38,011 nucleotides of DNA. Origin: DAOVQB01 sp023128935. GTDB lineage: Bacteria; Eisenbacteria; RBG-16-71-46; CAIMUX01; WJJG01. Under the pieces are notes generated by a model. The model was given only the letters and a program-made list of their open reading frames with translations. It was not told where the DNA came from and did no database searches. A program made the translations under genes and the position numbers. The stretch is from assembly GCA_030628905.1 (NCBI GenBank), contig DAOVQB010000019.1, forward strand, positions 1-38,011, read 5' to 3'. Within the stretch, counting starts at the first letter, position 1. Every line of letters starts with the position of its first letter. Positions 25,146-32,615 of the stretch are shown piece by piece.

Positions 25146-27111
25146 TGTTGATCCAATCCGTTATGGCTTGTACTTCGAGCGGTTTCTTCATCCGTTGCGT
25201 CGCGACTGTCCGGACCTAGATATCGACATTGCATGGGATCGCCGGGATGAGGTGATCACGCATGTGCTGGAAGTCTTTGGAGAAAACCGGGCTGCCATGA
25301 TCGGGACGCATCAGTTCTTCAGACCTCGTGGGGCATTCGCGGCAGCTGCGCGCTCCCTGGGTTTGGATAATGAGAGGATCCAACACGCGCGGCGAGGTCT
25401 GCCTGGATGGAGTCTTGGGGGGCCACCGCGCGGACCGAGCGCTCCTGCGGCCGGCAACGATGAAGGTCTCCAGCGGCTCCAGAGGTTGCAGCGCGATGCG
25501 GACCCTGCAATCCGCAGGGCGGCGCACATGGCACTCGGGCTCTGTGGTCTGCCACGGGGTATCGGGATTCACGCCGGCGGCATTGTGCTCTCCGATGGTC
25601 CGCTCAGCAGGGTTGTCCCGCTTGAGCGGTCGGCCAATGGCATGACAATCACGCAGTTTGACATGCGCGGAGTCAAGCTGGTGGGCCTCGTCAAGATAGA
25701 CCTGCTCGGGAATCGGGCGCTGGCGACGCTAGGGGAAGCCTCCCAGGCGGCGGCTGGAGGGGTGGGGATCGACCTAGAGCATATCGACCACGACGATGCG
25801 CGCACTGCCGCGCTACTATCACGCGGGCAAACGCTCGGCTGCTTTCAGATCGAATCGCCCGCCATGCGATCCCTGCTGCGGCAGCTTCGCGTGTGCGACC
25901 TGAGCGGGGTGACGGTTGCGCTGGCGCTCGTGCGGCCGGGGCCGTCTTCTTCAGGAATGAAATCGGCATATGCCAAGCGTGTGGGGGGGGCGCCAATTCC
26001 CCCGCCGATCCATCCCCTGATCACTGGCATCCTCAAGCTGACCTATGGTGTACCACTCTACGATGAGGATGTCATGCGCCTGATTGCAGCGGTCACCGGT
26101 GTGAGTCACGCAGAGGCCGATAGGCTGCGACGCGCGATCCGTGCGGCTGCGCAGACGGGCGCAGGGGACGCAGGCGAAGGCCTCAGTGCACTACAGCAGG
26201 GGTTCCTTGCCGCGCTTCTCAACCATCATCATGGCATGTATCCGGTGCGGGTCTACGTCGACGAGGCCCGGCGCATGGGGCTGCAGCTGCGCCCCCCTTG
26301 CATTCATCGAAGCCAGCGAGGGTGGCGCTGGGAGGCCCGAACCCATCCGGGTCTGCTTCGCTGCGGGCTCACCCAGGTGCGCGGGCTGCGCGACGCAATT
26401 GTCGCTCGCATCCTTGCTGGGCGCCACTCCCGGCCCTTCCGCGATCTGGCGGATTTCGCGAGCAGGGTGCGCCCGAATACTGCTGAACTCGAGGCACTGC
26501 TCCTATCGGGCGCGTTCGATAAGGCGTTTGGCCAGGTGCGCGGCGAGCTGATTTGGAGAATGCGCAAGTGGCTGCGTATAGGGCACCGGCAGGGGAGCCC
26601 ATTTGGGAGGGATGCCCCGCACCAGGGTAGGCTGGCCCTGGCGGTTCCGCCTGTGGCCAAGAGGTCCCTAAGTGGGATGGGGGCTCCGGGAACCGGGAAG
26701 ATATCCAACGGCCCATGGCGGGATATTTCCACGGAGCAGCGCGCTCGTCTCGAACGGCGGATCCTGGGGATGAGCTTGGCCATGCACCCGGTCCAACTCC
26801 TCCCGGTTCCGGCAGGCCCCAAGGCCCTGACACCCATTACATCACTGTCCCCGGGGCCAGAGATGGTGGTACTGCAGGGCATTGTTTCGGCAGTGCGCCG
26901 CTACACGAGGGATGACGGTGTTGCCCTCCTTTTCTTCACACTCGAAGATGATACGGGTCTACTCGAGTGCATCGCACTGGGAAGCCGCGCCCTGAGAGAC
27001 ATCGGCTCCCTTGAAGTGCACCATTTCGTGCGCGTTGAAGGTGTGCTTCATGATGCCCTCGGGGCTCGAAGTCTTCGGGTAGAGCGCGTCCGAGCGCTGG
27101 GAAGTCATTGA
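24835..27111 (+). CDS. dnaE2: DnaE2/ImuC-type polymerase III alpha, catalytic part of a frameshifted gene
   Basis: From about 24900 this frame carries the rest of a C-family polymerase (~735 residues): LGKELAVIEQLGYVDYFLAA, GRGSGVASLVAYLLDITSVDPI, the catalytic Asp pair in CPDLDIDIAWDRRDEVI, the third Asp in KIDLLGNRAL, a helix-hairpin-helix (RGLRDAIVARIL, LEALLLSGAFD) and an OB fold (VVLQGIVSAVRRYTRDDG). All three catalytic Asp are intact. The preceding residues from the GTG at 24835 are a hydrophobic wrong-frame stretch, so the true join is probably at the G6 run. Joined, the parts give ~1000 residues, normal for DnaE2/ImuC. The gene may be a pseudogene, a programmed frameshift, or an assembly/base-call error. 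Confidence 0.85.
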   Translation: MGLLLVMLSLVLLAGRRRGVGGADGPGILRARCRQGLHARGLERSPVARRRLGKELAVIEQLGYVDYFLAAARITDWAHRQGIPAVGRGSGVASLVAYLLDITSVDPIRYGLYFERFLHPLRRDCPDLDIDIAWDRRDEVITHVLEVFGENRAAMIGTHQFFRPRGAFAAAARSLGLDNERIQHARRGLPGWSLGGPPRGPSAPAAGNDEGLQRLQRLQRDADPAIRRAAHMALGLCGLPRGIGIHAGGIVLSDGPLSRVVPLERSANGMTITQFDMRGVKLVGLVKIDLLGNRALATLGEASQAAAGGVGIDLEHIDHDDARTAALLSRGQTLGCFQIESPAMRSLLRQLRVCDLSGVTVALALVRPGPSSSGMKSAYAKRVGGAPIPPPIHPLITGILKLTYGVPLYDEDVMRLIAAVTGVSHAEADRLRRAIRAAAQTGAGDAGEGLSALQQGFLAALLNHHHGMYPVRVYVDEARRMGLQLRPPCIHRSQRGWRWEARTHPGLLRCGLTQVRGLRDAIVARILAGRHSRPFRDLADFASRVRPNTAELEALLLSGAFDKAFGQVRGELIWRMRKWLRIGHRQGSPFGRDAPHQGRLALAVPPVAKRSLSGMGAPGTGKISNGPWRDISTEQRARLERRILGMSLAMHPVQLLPVPAGPKALTPITSLSPGPEMVVLQGIVSAVRRYTRDDGVALLFFTLEDDTGLLECIALGSRALRDIGSLEVHHFVRVEGVLHDALGARSLRVERVRALGSH

Positions 27112-27244
27112 GATCGCCGCTCATTCCCCTTTTCCGCTTGTAGGAGAGTCGTTTTCTGAGCTTTGATGGCCCGTTCTATTGTCGGGCCAGGTCAGTGGAA
27201 TCGGCTGCGGTGCACGAGGATTACCGTGAGAGGAGAAATCGCTG

Positions 27245-28885
27245 ATGAAGGCGGTCTCGGGCGGGTCGGGCATATACCACATTGGGCATGCACGGCTCGT
27301 ACTTCCTGCCCTTCTCGTTCTGCTTGTCGTAGGCATGTTGGCTTTAACCGGACCCAGCGCGGCCTTGAGTCAAGCGAGTTCCGGCGAGCTGTCACTCTAC
27401 GCCGACGCTGGCACCGGAGGTGAGGGCAAAAGCCCCGGCGCCGCGAGCGAGGGCCATGACGCCGTAGGTGCAGGCCACAGCGCTGAGCCCGGGAGCCATG
27501 ACGCTGAACACGAAAGTCATGGTGGGGAACATGGTGATCACGCGAATCTAGGCGCCAGATTGCCCCTGTGGAGCACGATTCCCTTTGTGGGCATTCTCCT
27601 CTCCATTGCCCTGGGGCCCCTGCTAGCATCCCATTTCTGGCACAAGCACTTCCCAAAGGTCTCGGCCTTCTGGGCACTGGTTTTCGCGATTCCGTTCGTC
27701 ATCATCTTCAAGAGTGCCGGGGTGCACGAGATCCTGCACATCTACCTAATCGATTACTTTCCATTTATCATCCTGCTCTGGGCGCTCTTTACCGCATCAG
27801 GCGGTATCTTACTGCGCGGTACACCGGCCGGGACCCCCAAGGTGAACTTGCTCATCCTGATCATCGGGACACTCCTGGCCTCCTGGATTGGGACCACCGG
27901 TGCATCGATGCTCCTCATCCGCCCGATCCTGCGCGCGAATGAGAAACGGCGTACTAAGATACACATTGTGATCTTCTTCATTTTCCTGGTCTCGAACATC
28001 GGTGGCTCTCTGACGCCGCTGGGGGATCCGCCGCTCTTCCTGGGGTTCCTGCACCATGTGCCGTTTTTCTGGACCTTCAATATCTTCCCGCACATGGCCT
28101 TTGTCGTGATCATCCTGCTGGCGGCTTTCTACGTCTGCGACACATTTCTCTACCGGCGCGAGCAAGCGGACCTGCCCCCACTCGGGAAACCGGAACCGTT
28201 GAGGCTCGAGGGGACGCATAACTTCCTCTTCCTTGGGGGCGTGTTGGGGGGCGTGCTCCTGAGCGGGTTCTGGAAACCGGGGGATGTGAACATCCTTGGG
28301 ATCCACGTTGGATTGCAGAGCATCGCCCGCGATGTGATCCTGATTCTCATGGGAATCCTCTCGATAGTGACAACCCGAAAGAAGACGCGCCGGGACAACG
28401 AATTCACTTGGTTCCCGATCGTTGAGGTGGCCTATCTCTTCGCGGGGATCTTCATGACGATCATTCCTGCCTTGGCCATCTTGAAAGCGGGAGCGGAGGG
28501 GGCGCTGGCTCCCCTGCTCGCAGCGGTGCAGACGCCTGCGCACTACTTCTGGATTACGGGGGGGCTCTCCAGCTTCCTGGACAATGCACCCACCTACCTC
28601 ACATTCTTCAACTCCGCGCTGGGCAAGTTCTTTACGGGCATGCCCGAAGCCGAGGCGGTCGGGCACCTGACCAAGGAGCAAGAAATCTACTTGAAAGCGA
28701 TCTCCGCCGGGGCCGTATTCATGGGGGCGAACACCTATATCGGCAACGCCCCGAATTTCATGGTACGCTCGATTGCCGAGGAGGCTGGGGTGAAAATGCC
28801 GAGTTTCTTCGGTTATCTGATCAAGTTCGCAATCCCGATCCTTGTTCCGCTGTTCGTTCTCGTGACCCTGGTGTTCTTCCGTTAG
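27245..28885 (+). CDS. NhaD-like sodium:proton antiporter with His-rich N-terminal loop
   Basis: This 546-residue integral membrane protein has ~12 hydrophobic segments and belongs to the ion-transporter superfamily containing NhaD, ArsB and CitM. Signature stretches are SNIGGSLTPLGDPPLFLGFL and the near-symmetric GLSSFLDNAPTYLTFFN, both on discontinuous helices, and NTYIGNAPNFMVRSIAEE. A signal-like N-terminus (~1-42) is followed by a ~40-residue loop with at least nine His, as HD, HS and HESHGGEHGDH, which suggests metal binding on the outside. The ATG has AGGAG upstream. The gene stands between the polymerase cassette and an unknown gene, with 133 and 72 base spacers. Transported ion is inferred from family. 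Confidence 0.9.
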   Translation: MKAVSGGSGIYHIGHARLVLPALLVLLVVGMLALTGPSAALSQASSGELSLYADAGTGGEGKSPGAASEGHDAVGAGHSAEPGSHDAEHESHGGEHGDHANLGARLPLWSTIPFVGILLSIALGPLLASHFWHKHFPKVSAFWALVFAIPFVIIFKSAGVHEILHIYLIDYFPFIILLWALFTASGGILLRGTPAGTPKVNLLILIIGTLLASWIGTTGASMLLIRPILRANEKRRTKIHIVIFFIFLVSNIGGSLTPLGDPPLFLGFLHHVPFFWTFNIFPHMAFVVIILLAAFYVCDTFLYRREQADLPPLGKPEPLRLEGTHNFLFLGGVLGGVLLSGFWKPGDVNILGIHVGLQSIARDVILILMGILSIVTTRKKTRRDNEFTWFPIVEVAYLFAGIFMTIIPALAILKAGAEGALAPLLAAVQTPAHYFWITGGLSSFLDNAPTYLTFFNSALGKFFTGMPEAEAVGHLTKEQEIYLKAISAGAVFMGANTYIGNAPNFMVRSIAEEAGVKMPSFFGYLIKFAIPILVPLFVLVTLVFFR

Positions 28886-28957
28886 GGGCCAGGGACGCGT
28901 TAGCCACGAGGCGGAAAGTCGGATGACAGCTGAGGGTTTCAGCAGGGGAGGTGCTCG

Positions 28958-29530
28958 ATGCAGGGCTACCGCGAGTTGGTGTTCGAAGGTTCCTTGCCGG
29001 TGGTGCAGGCATTCCTCACGGGACTGAGGCTTGGCAAACGCTGGGCCGGCGGCATCTGCTTTAGCGAGGAGTGCGAGATACGCGGGGAGCGCCGTGGGCA
29101 CAAGGTCCTCGAGAGACTCCATATCGAGAAGAACCTGACCTACGTCTTGGTTCCAGAGCGCTGTGCTGACGCCGTGGTCCTGGCGACGCGCGCGGCCCGC
29201 GGCGAATTGGGACTTGCCATTCGCAGGGACCACGTGGTTCAACATGCGCACTTCACATACAAGTTCGCCGGGTACAACCGGAAGGTTGCCGGCCGGATTC
29301 GCAAGGCGCTACGGGCAATGCCCTCATCCCTGGAGCGTGACGCCGCCAAGGAAAACGAGCGGATCCATCCCGGGAGCCATGGTGTCGAAGGCTACGCCCC
29401 GGAACATGAGTATAAGTATGCAGGCACCGGGATGATTAAGGGACCACTGGAGCCGCTACTGGCGTATCGGAAGAGCCTGGCCCGCCTCGAATGGATCGAG
29501 GTCACTGAGATCGGATTACTGCTGGTCTAG
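28958..29530 (+). CDS. Hypothetical protein, unknown family
   Basis: This 190-residue soluble protein starts MQGYRELVFEGSLPVVQAFL and has alternating strand/helix patterns: ERLHIEKNLTYVLVPERCADAVV, DHVVQHAHFTYKFAGYN, VAGRIRKALRAMP, and a final WIEVTEIGLLLV strand. Near the C-terminus GYAPEHEYKYAGTGMIKGPLEPLL looks like a conserved hairpin. It contains no Cys pair or catalytic motif that I recognise. A GGGGAGG ribosome site precedes the ATG. It lies between the antiporter and the YigZ/IMPACT gene on the same strand with short spacers, but I see no functional link. The coherent composition supports a real gene. Confidence 0.8.
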   Translation: MQGYRELVFEGSLPVVQAFLTGLRLGKRWAGGICFSEECEIRGERRGHKVLERLHIEKNLTYVLVPERCADAVVLATRAARGELGLAIRRDHVVQHAHFTYKFAGYNRKVAGRIRKALRAMPSSLERDAAKENERIHPGSHGVEGYAPEHEYKYAGTGMIKGPLEPLLAYRKSLARLEWIEVTEIGLLLV

Positions 29531-29558
29531 GCGAGAGCCGCAACCGTAGGACACTCGG

Positions 29559-30191
29559 ATGTCGGAGACCCATCTGTGGCTTGCGGGCGGGGGATGCGCG
29601 GAGTTGATTGTCCGCAAGTCCCGTTTCTTGGGTTATGCGTTGGGATGCAAGTCGGAGCAGGAGGCGCGCGAGTCTCTGCATGGAATCAGGCGAGAGCATT
29701 CCAAGGCCAATCACCATGTTTACTCCTGGCGGCTCCGAGATGCGGGGACCGGCCAGCTGACGTACCGCTTCGACGATGACGGCGAGCCGGGAGGCACCGC
29801 CGGCCGGCCACTGCTGCAGGTGATGGAATCGCAGCGCGTGGTCAACGCACTGCTTGTAGTCGTGCGCTATTTTGGCGGGATCAAGCTGGGTACCGGCGGT
29901 CTGGTGCGGGCATACAGTGAGACCGCGGTCAGGGCGCTGGCGGAGGCGGATCTGCAGCCACTGATTCCCATGAGGAAGGTGACGGTGCGCATTGCCTTTC
30001 ATCACCTCTCCTCCCTCGAGCACTTGATCGAGCGTGAAGGTATTGCGGTCCTCGACCGGAGATTTGAGACGGATGCCTTGCTGTCGCTGGAGGTTCCCAA
30101 GGCGAGCCTGGCTGCGTTGGTTCGGGAGCTGGCGGAGCTGACGCACGGTGCGGCCACCGTTGAGGAAGAGGCGACGGGTAATAGTGCATAG
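29559..30191 (+). CDS. yigZ: YigZ/IMPACT-family protein
   Basis: This 210-residue protein carries the IMPACT/UPF0029 signature: KSRFLGYALGCKSEQEA, SKANHHVYSWRLRD, FDDDGEPGGTAGRPLLQVME and the stretch VVVRYFGGIKLGTGGLVRAY. The C-terminal ~75 residues match the second, ferredoxin-like domain of bacterial YigZ. Family members are linked to translation factors or ribosomes; the bacterial role is not firmly known. It lies 29 bases downstream of the unknown gene and converges on the Nudix gene, from which it is separated by 77 bases containing a 5 bp GC stem (CGCGT/ACGCG, 30215-30229) that is too weak to call a terminator. Confidence 0.93.
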   Translation: MSETHLWLAGGGCAELIVRKSRFLGYALGCKSEQEARESLHGIRREHSKANHHVYSWRLRDAGTGQLTYRFDDDGEPGGTAGRPLLQVMESQRVVNALLVVVRYFGGIKLGTGGLVRAYSETAVRALAEADLQPLIPMRKVTVRIAFHHLSSLEHLIEREGIAVLDRRFETDALLSLEVPKASLAALVRELAELTHGAATVEEEATGNSA

Positions 30192-30268
30192 GTTCTGTTC
30201 GCAACGCATTCTTCGCGTGTGAGACGCGCCTGCGTACCCTCGCGACAAGGCCTGGCGAGATGCCCGCC

Positions 30269-30709
30269 CTAGATGGTTTCAGCTGCGTAGTCGCGCAGGA
30301 TCTCAGTGTGGTCGAAGGCCAGGGGCTCAGGAAGTTGATCCAGCGGGAAGAACCGCGCCTCACCCGCATCATCGCCCGCCCGGGGTTCTCCCGTTGCCTT
30401 GCCGGCGAAGACGACGGACACAATATGGTGCCGGCGGTCACGGGCGGGATCGGAATAGGCGTGAAACTGCCGGATCTCAAGGAGCTGCAGATGAGTTTCT
30501 TCCAGGATCTCGCGGGTAACTGCCTCTTCGAGTGTTTCGCCGTGTTCGACGAACCCCCCCGGGAGTGCCCAGCCTGGAGGGGGGAAGCGGCGCTTGATGA
30601 GCAACACCTGACGGAGATCATTGGTGATGATGCAATCGACCGTCAGAAGCGGGAACGGAAAGCTGGCAATGGGCTCTCCACACCGGGGACAGGCGAGCCG
30701 AGCGCTCAT
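30269..30709 (-). CDS. Nudix hydrolase
   Basis: This 146-residue protein has an N-terminal CPRCG knuckle (one CxxC) followed by a Nudix domain. The Nudix box GGFVEHGETLEEAVTREILEETHL fits GX5EX7REUXEEXGU apart from the last Gly, which is His. It should hydrolyse a nucleoside diphosphate linked to another group; the zinc-knuckle and PGWALPGG pattern recall ADP-ribose or NADH pyrophosphatase-type enzymes, but substrate is open. Its start overlaps the pyrE stop as ATGA, so translation is coupled with pyrE. Confidence 0.93.
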   Translation of the reverse strand: MSARLACPRCGEPIASFPFPLLTVDCIITNDLRQVLLIKRRFPPPGWALPGGFVEHGETLEEAVTREILEETHLQLLEIRQFHAYSDPARDRRHHIVSVVFAGKATGEPRAGDDAGEARFFPLDQLPEPLAFDHTEILRDYAAETI

Positions 30710-31392
30710 CTGCGGAGGTCCCGTTGAAGAGCCGCTGGATCCGAAGGCCTCTGGGTCGTCTGCGTATCTGAGGAGGTTTGAGCCCGCGGGGGGTCTGAAG
30801 ACGGTTCCGCAAGCTCCGCTGGAGACAGGATGTCGGAGAGGAGAAAGAGGGACTCATGCGCCAGTCCAGCGCGGGCCAGTATCTCGGATCCTCCCTCCTC
30901 CCGGTCCAGGACGGTCAGGACCTTGGCAATGTTTCCGCCCTGCTGGCGAACGATCTCTGCCGCCCGCACGAGCGATCCTCCTCGCGTTATGACGTCGTCG
31001 AGCAAGACCACGCGGTATCCCGAGTCAAGGTGACCCTCCACCGGGCGGCGCAGGCCATGCTCCTTGGCACCACTGCGGACGATAAAGGTCGGCAGGGGCT
31101 TGTTGTGTATATGACTCAGGATAGCCAAGGCGCCCGCGAGCGGATCAGCGCCCAAGCTGGGTCCGCCTGCGGCGTCGGGCCAGTCTGATGTGAGCCGATC
31201 CAAGATGAGCGTTGCCGTAAGGTAGGCACCTTCCGGATGAGTCGTTGTCTTGCGGAGGTCCAGATAAAAGTGGCTTGTTCCACCGGACGCGAGCCGGAAG
31301 GATCCGAATTGGAGCGATTCTTGGCGGATCAGGTCGCGGAGTCGCGCGCGTGTTCCCATGCGGTCACTTTCGGTCGTGCAGAAGAGTTTCAT
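30706..31392 (-). CDS. pyrE: Orotate phosphoribosyltransferase
   Basis: This 228-residue protein makes orotidine monophosphate from orotate and PRPP in pyrimidine synthesis. Evidence includes SGGTSHFYLDLRKTT, SLGADPLAGAL, VRSGAKEHGLRRPVEGHL and the PRPP-binding motif RVVLLDDVITRGGSL. The C-terminus carries an extra ~40-residue Ser/Thr/Pro/Gln-rich tail after LSDILSP that is not part of the fold. Start chosen at 31392, preceded by GAGGCGGG; an internal ATG at 31359 is possible. It is followed with a 4 bp overlap by the Nudix gene. Confidence 0.94.
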   Translation of the reverse strand: MKLFCTTESDRMGTRARLRDLIRQESLQFGSFRLASGGTSHFYLDLRKTTTHPEGAYLTATLILDRLTSDWPDAAGGPSLGADPLAGALAILSHIHNKPLPTFIVRSGAKEHGLRRPVEGHLDSGYRVVLLDDVITRGGSLVRAAEIVRQQGGNIAKVLTVLDREEGGSEILARAGLAHESLFLLSDILSPAELAEPSSDPPRAQTSSDTQTTQRPSDPAALQRDLRR

Positions 31393-31470
31393 GTTGCCCG
31401 CCTCATGCGCCCCGATGTTACGGTCAGAGTGCCAAACCGGCCAGCACCTGCGGCGAGATTCAGCAGAAAA

Positions 31471-31499
31471 AGCCTAAGGTCGCCCGCTGGGAAAGTCAA
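31471..31499 (-). promoter_or_regulatory. Candidate pyrE promoter
   Basis: On the minus strand TTGACT (31499-31494) and TAGGCT (31476-31471) are spaced by exactly 17 bases and sit ~80 bases upstream of the pyrE start. The -35 is close to consensus, the -10 is moderate. A TTTTT run follows directly. It would make a leader of about 70 bases. Confidence 0.4.
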
Positions 31500-31546
31500 G
31501 CCGTGCATTCCCGGTGGGAGGTGCTGGAAAGTTCATGACGCAGCAA

Positions 31547-31583
31547 GGCCGCCCCACCTACTGAGCGAGTAGGCGCGGCGGCC
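31547..31583. other. Two-tier hairpin upstream of pyrE
   Basis: GGCCGCC/GGCGGCC (31547-31553 and 31577-31583) enclose an inner stem CCTACT/AGTAGG with a 5-base loop. It lies upstream of the candidate pyrE promoter. Together with the next hairpin it fills much of the 300-base spacer. It could terminate the upstream minus-strand lipoprotein transcript or belong to a dispersed repeat family. Confidence 0.65.
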
Positions 31584-31612
31584 AGGTCCGTTCTTGCGCG
31601 GGCCCTTCGGCC

Positions 31613-31671
31613 GCATGTCTCACCAATAAGCTACGGCCCTGCGCGTACCTATGTGCCCTGGTGAGACATGC
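31613..31671. other. 13 bp perfect inverted repeat after the Fn3 lipoprotein gene
   Basis: GCATGTCTCACCA (31613-31625) and TGGTGAGACATGC (31659-31671) are exact reverse complements around a 33-base loop. It begins ~20 bases beyond the stop of the minus-strand lipoprotein gene and could act as its terminator, but no T-run follows. The core GCGCGGGCCCTT next to it (31591-31607) matches an arm of the element at 17158. Confidence 0.65.
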
Positions 31672-31692
31672 GAGCCAAAGGCGTTCGGAGAA

Positions 31693-32274
31693 CTAGGATT
31701 CCAGCTTGGTGTCCGGCACCTGCGGGTGTCCCTCGTCGCCGGATGAAAGCCCAGGACCAGGCTCATAGATCCCATCCGGGCTGAGGCCCTGGGGATCCTC
31801 CATACGCGGCTCGGAGTCAGCCGCCAGGCCGTAGGAGAATTCCAGAGGACCCCACAGGGCGCTCTCATAGCCCTCGGTGTCCACGGCGCTCAGCTTGAAG
31901 TAGTTCCAACCGGTCGTGAGGTCTGCCGAGACCAGGAGGTAGTATGTCCGGTCATTGGGGAGTAGCGCTGCCCCGCTCAGGCAGGTGTATGCATCTCCCC
32001 GATAGGGATTTGGATCGTAGGCATAAAGCCGGTAACCGGCCAGGTCCTCCTCGGTGTTGGCATTCCAGGTGAGCTTGATCCCTTCCGCCGCCCGCCTCGC
32101 GACCTCCAGACCGGAGGGCATTGCGGGCGGATACCCATCGGATCCCGTTGCGGCAACGCTCAGATCCGGGGAAGAAGCGTTGCCATCCGTGCTGCAGCCA
32201 CAAGGTACCAGGACAATGGTTCCACTAATGAGCATCACGCTGAACAGTGTGATCAGAGCGCTAGAGCGATGCAT
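31693..32274 (-). CDS. Fibronectin type III lipoprotein, unknown function
   Basis: This 193-residue protein has a lipoprotein signal (MHRSSALITLFSVMLISGTIVLVPCGC) and then a Ser/Thr-rich linker. A single fibronectin-III-like domain follows: PSGLEVARRAAEGIKLTWNA, EDLAGYRLYAYDPN, YYLLVSADLTTGWNYFKLSAVDTEGYES. The tail is acidic and Pro-rich. Such domains usually mediate surface protein contacts. GAGGAGG precedes the ATG at 32274. It is divergent from the M23 peptidase gene. Confidence 0.85.
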   Translation of the reverse strand: MHRSSALITLFSVMLISGTIVLVPCGCSTDGNASSPDLSVAATGSDGYPPAMPSGLEVARRAAEGIKLTWNANTEEDLAGYRLYAYDPNPYRGDAYTCLSGAALLPNDRTYYLLVSADLTTGWNYFKLSAVDTEGYESALWGPLEFSYGLAADSEPRMEDPQGLSPDGIYEPGPGLSSGDEGHPQVPDTKLES

Positions 32275-32615
32275 GCTTAGTCCTCCTCAACTGGTTTGAC
32301 CGCCATCGGCCTCGCCGGAGCTGTCCGTGAGGTCTTGGGCGTTGGTTGCGGACCAATTGGCCCCGTTCGAGCGCTCACGGGAACAAGGGCCGTGCCGCGG
32401 AAGGCGGCTACGTTTCCCCAAGGCCCACGGGGGCCTGGTTTGGCGGCGTGGAACCACTTTCGCTTGCCAATGCCACCCTCAGCTAGTTGGCTATCTGCCT
32501 TTATGGCCAGATGAGCGCTTCGTTGCTTCAGGGTTGCATGGCAAGCTGCAATCTCTGAGTCTTAGCGGTTGCAGATCGCATCGGGATTGGCTGCTTGAGA
32601 GGGGTATCGGCCCAC
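32275..32615. other. Divergent 341-base spacer with no gene
   Basis: No coding frame I can support lies here. It must hold promoters for the Fn3 lipoprotein and the M23 peptidase, but I see no convincing -35/-10 pair. One small perfect hairpin, AGGCCC/GGGCCT with a 4-base loop (32421-32436), is present. Confidence 0.5.

Noticed and set aside
27809..29251. A 480-codon minus-strand frame opposite the antiporter gene.
   Set aside because: It is His/Gln/Glu-rich shadow of a hydrophobic membrane protein and shows no family features.
30215..30229. CGCGT/ACGCG hairpin between the converging YigZ and Nudix genes as a terminator.
   Set aside because: The stem is only 5 bp and no T-run follows.
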